Positions 5,172 to 7,532 of a stretch of 7,532 nt of DNA are shown piece after piece; the first letter of the stretch is position 1, and each line of letters begins with the position of its first letter. The stretch is from assembly GCA_021777285.1 (NCBI GenBank), contig JAJYDR010000113.1, positions 1-7,532 of the forward strand, in the 5' to 3' direction. The notes beneath the pieces are model-generated. The model did not search any database. It had not been told where the DNA came from and saw only the letters and a program-made list of their open reading frames with translations. The translations under genes were made by a program, and so were the position numbers. Origin of the DNA: Actinomycetes bacterium (GTDB taxonomy: Bacteria > Actinomycetota > Acidimicrobiia > Acidimicrobiales > RAAP-2).

Positions 5172-6848
5172 AACCGTCGACACTGCGTTGGCGTAGCGAG
5201 TGAGCGGGACCGGAGCGTGCACCGTCTGATTAATTAGGGCATCGATCGCCGCGTCACTGAAGGCACCGACGTTGGCCGACCCCGTCGTCGCAAAGAGCGA
5301 CTCGCCCGTGGGAAGAGCCGCTGGCGCGTACGTCCAACCCGCATCCCAGGCACACAACTGGACCGAAGGAATCGTCGAACAGGCAGTCACCTGTCCATAG
5401 CTGGCGAATTCGACGTTGACCTGGATGCCAATCGCCTTCCAACCGGCCACGAGCACGCCAATCTCGCGCACGAACAGAGGCGAGGTGTTGGGCATCAACA
5501 GGTTCAACGTCATCGACGCACCCGCAGCGATACCCGCGCCGCACTGATCTGGTCCCGCGCCGGGATTCGCACAGGTGAGCACGCCACCGCTGAGCCGCCA
5601 GCCGTGTGAGTCGAGGCTCGCTGCGGCGCCGGACGGGTCATAGGGGTACGTGGCGCCTGTCGATCTGCCCAACACCACTGACACGCCCGCGGGGAGTGGT
5701 CCGGCTCCCGCAGTGGCGTACCCCCCGAATACGTTCTTCACGATCGCGGCCTGATCGATGTCCATCTGCATCGCCGCTCGAAGGTACCCCTGACCGATGA
5801 GTGAGCGTTCGAGGTCAGCGGCACCGAAGTTGAACGGTATGTACGCGACCGACCAGGGCGCGGCGGCGCTAAGGGTGTCGGTAGTGGACAGCGCCTGCAC
5901 CACGGTGGCACCGGGGTTCACCTGAGCGGCCGCACCCGTGAGCGTGCCGAAGTCAAGGTTGCCCACGTCGAGGACACCGGATTCGAGGTCTCGTAACTCT
6001 TGGACCGCCGATCGATAGGCGAGTTCGGTGAACGAGGCCAATTGGGGGTGAATCGTGCCCGAATAGGCGTGATTGACGCTGAAGGTGGCGTTGCCCGAGG
6101 AATCGAGCGCGCTGAGTACCCACGGTCCATCGACACCGCTACGCCAGAAGGAATCGGTGAACGTCGATGTCGCCGACCCGATCGACGTGAGGTACCCAGC
6201 GACCGCGCGACAACTCGCCACCGTCGCGGCCACCCGAGGGGCACCGGAAGAGCAGTGCGCCATCGAGCGCGGGGACGTGCGGTCCCAGATTTCGGGCAGC
6301 GGCGTGATGAGCGAGAGGAAATTGCTCACGATCCACGCCGGATTGACGGGATGGGTGAAAAAGAGGTGGACCGTATTACCCGTGGCCGATGCGCCCCGGA
6401 GTTCGCCCGGAATCCCGAGACCCGGTTCGTACGGACAGAATCCTGTGGGGTCGGCAACCCAGAGATTCAAAAAGAACATCACCGAACGACCGGTGATGTA
6501 TTGGCCGTCGGCGAATCGCCACGGCTTCACGGTAAACGTCGCGGAGGTCCGCGACTTGGAGAACACGGGTTTGTTGGCAATGGACAACGACGGCACCTCG
6601 GCCGTTGAGCCTCCCGCGCCGTACCAGAACAACGGTTGGTAGATGAGCCGTTGGAGGTAGTTGACATTGTTCGTCGTGTCGTACGCACAACTCATGAACG
6701 GAAAGATGTAATTCGGTGTGGCGCCAGGTGCCTCGGCAACCGTCATCGACGTCGACGACGCGGACGCGCGCGAATTCGCGGAGGCTACCAACAGAGGCAC
6801 CGCGGCGACCAGGAGCAGGGCGGCCACCGCGACCTTGATCTTCGGCAT
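5049..6848 (-). CDS. Extracellular solute-binding protein, family 5 (peptide/nickel type), non-lipoprotein
   Basis: This protein captures the substrate outside the membrane and delivers it to the permeases. It has 599 residues, within family range. Residues 1-30 are a Sec signal peptide: MPKIK, then a long Ala/Leu/Val core, ending RASA before SS. No cysteine follows the core, so no lipobox exists. Residues 66-74 (QRLIYQPLF) match the family's conserved N-terminal strand region, and FTVKPWRFADG at 105-115 matches the family signature. GIQVNVEFASYGQ near 473-485 and the ILGVTAKNLK tail near 570-579 fit the C-terminal lobe. Eight cysteines (54, 138, 199, 213, 426, 436, 490, 499) suggest up to four disulphides. 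The ATG at 6848 is chosen because it begins the signal peptide; the ribosome-binding site is weak (GAGAA). It lies upstream of oppBC on the same strand and is probably its partner. The ligand is unknown. Confidence 0.93.
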   Translation of the reverse strand: MPKIKVAVAALLLVAAVPLLVASANSRASASSTSMTVAEAPGATPNYIFPFMSCAYDTTNNVNYLQRLIYQPLFWYGAGGSTAEVPSLSIANKPVFSKSRTSATFTVKPWRFADGQYITGRSVMFFLNLWVADPTGFCPYEPGLGIPGELRGASATGNTVHLFFTHPVNPAWIVSNFLSLITPLPEIWDRTSPRSMAHCSSGAPRVAATVASCRAVAGYLTSIGSATSTFTDSFWRSGVDGPWVLSALDSSGNATFSVNHAYSGTIHPQLASFTELAYRSAVQELRDLESGVLDVGNLDFGTLTGAAAQVNPGATVVQALSTTDTLSAAAPWSVAYIPFNFGAADLERSLIGQGYLRAAMQMDIDQAAIVKNVFGGYATAGAGPLPAGVSVVLGRSTGATYPYDPSGAAASLDSHGWRLSGGVLTCANPGAGPDQCGAGIAAGASMTLNLLMPNTSPLFVREIGVLVAGWKAIGIQVNVEFASYGQVTACSTIPSVQLCAWDAGWTYAPAALPTGESLFATTGSANVGAFSDAAIDALINQTVHAPVPLTRYANAVSTVLPALFIPQEEILGVTAKNLKSTVGLVPNPLGSFTPAFYHW

Positions 6849-6959
6849 ACGGTTATTCTCGCACGCGGTACCAGCGCCGCGGGTCGCACACCGTTTCCAA
6901 TCGCAGTACGACCATCACCACGTCGCTCGTATTACGCGATGACCGATGACCGCGCCGCG

Positions 6960-7532
6960 TCAAGCGAGCAGATTCCACGACCGCCGATGTTCGGGGGTGA
7001 GCCCCAAGCGACCGATCGCTTCACGATGGGACGCTGTGACATATCCCTTGTTGCGCTCCCATCCGTAACCCGGGTAGCGCGTTGCGAGCTCGACGAGTAA
7101 CGCGTCACGTTTGACCTTCGCGAGGACGCTCGCGGCCGCCACGCTCGCACAGTATCGATCCGCCTTGACCATGGTCACTACTGGTGGCACCGTCACCGAC
7201 GTGGCCGTGGCGTCAATAAGATCGGGGTGCGTGACGCTCAACCAGTCACGTTGACCGTCGAGCAGCACGACTGACGGTGTCACGCGCAACTGTGCGAGCG
7301 CGCGGCGACCCGCTATACCGAGTGCGGCGCTGAGACCGAGCTGGTCGATCTCGATGGCGCTCGCAGACCCGATCGCGTACTCGTGGACCCACAGTTCGAT
7401 CTCGGGCACCAACGACCGTCGAACCGGCGCACTCAGGAGCTTGCTATCACGCAGTCGAGGGGGGAACGCACCGGCGTCCGGTCCGATGACCACGATGGCA
7501 CAGTGGCATGGACCGACAGCGCTGCCGGTACC
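6960..7532 (-). CDS. rnhB: Ribonuclease HII (5' partial, lacks only the extreme N-terminus)
   Basis: RNase HII cuts the RNA strand of RNA/DNA hybrids and starts removal of single ribonucleotides left in DNA. The frame is open to the right edge, with 190 residues visible. Family members usually have 200-260, so only a short N-terminus, with the first catalytic Asp-Glu pair, is missing. Counting from the edge: GTGSAVGP at 1-8 matches the family's GRGxLAGP; DSKLLS at 29-34; the catalytic Asp of LLDG at 92; KADRYCASVAAASVLAKVKRD with its catalytic Asp at 125 (residues 123-143, interrupted here); then YPGYGWERNKGY and HRRSW near the end. The Arg of the GRG motif is Thr here. A GTG at 7493 is a possible internal start but would drop conserved residues, so the gene surely begins off the edge. 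The gap to the binding-protein start is 111 nt with no clear terminator. Confidence 0.95.
   Translation of the reverse strand, partial: GTGSAVGPCHCAIVVIGPDAGAFPPRLRDSKLLSAPVRRSLVPEIELWVHEYAIGSASAIEIDQLGLSAALGIAGRRALAQLRVTPSVVLLDGQRDWLSVTHPDLIDATATSVTVPPVVTMVKADRYCASVAAASVLAKVKRDALLVELATRYPGYGWERNKGYVTASHREAIGRLGLTPEHRRSWNLLA

Noticed and set aside
6000..6642. Two long plus-strand ORFs opposite the binding-protein gene
   Set aside because: They are antisense frames of a well-supported gene and have no recognisable domains or ribosome-binding sites.
6938..6951. Tandem GATGACC repeat (two copies) between rnhB and the binding-protein gene
   Set aside because: Two 7-bp copies are too short and too few to indicate an operator or repeat element.

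Overview
The window is GC-rich bacterial DNA, roughly 60 percent by eye. Its codons end mostly in G or C and both permease genes start with GTG. This, with a possible leaderless promoter and the gene families present, fits a high-GC actinobacterium, perhaps of the acidimicrobial kind. That placement is inference; no rRNA or other marker is present to settle it.

Layout from left to right. (1) The 3' part of an OppF/DppF-type ATPase gene runs rightward off the left edge (2-589). (2) A gene-poor stretch of nearly 1.9 kb follows (590-2454). It holds no convincing full-length gene, only short leftward open frames that look like gene debris or small exported peptides. The best has a perfect Shine-Dalgarno sequence and a signal peptide (1927-2124). 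(3) An oppB-oppC permease pair runs leftward (4337 to 2455) with a 4-nt overlap. (4) A second gene-poor gap of about 0.7 kb follows (4338-5048). It holds a candidate promoter for oppB and two weak small ORFs. (5) A 599-residue family 5 extracellular solute-binding protein gene runs leftward (6848 to 5049). (6) The rnhB gene (RNase HII) runs leftward and lacks only its extreme 5' end (7532 to 6960).

The window thus carries most parts of one peptide/nickel-type ABC importer: a secreted binding protein, two membrane subunits and one ATPase. The second ATPase probably lies just off the left edge. The parts do not form one operon. The ATPase converges on the permeases across 1.9 kb, and the binding protein sits 0.7 kb upstream of the permeases. 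That they form one transporter is inferred from proximity. RNase HII is a housekeeping gene for removing ribonucleotides from DNA and has no evident link to the transporter.

I see no CRISPR array, tRNA, rRNA, insertion sequence or recognisable defence system. The points most worth a second look are the split transporter layout, the binding protein with no lipobox and eight cysteines, the GTG in place of GRG in RNase HII, and the debris or small-ORF region between the ATPase and the permeases.
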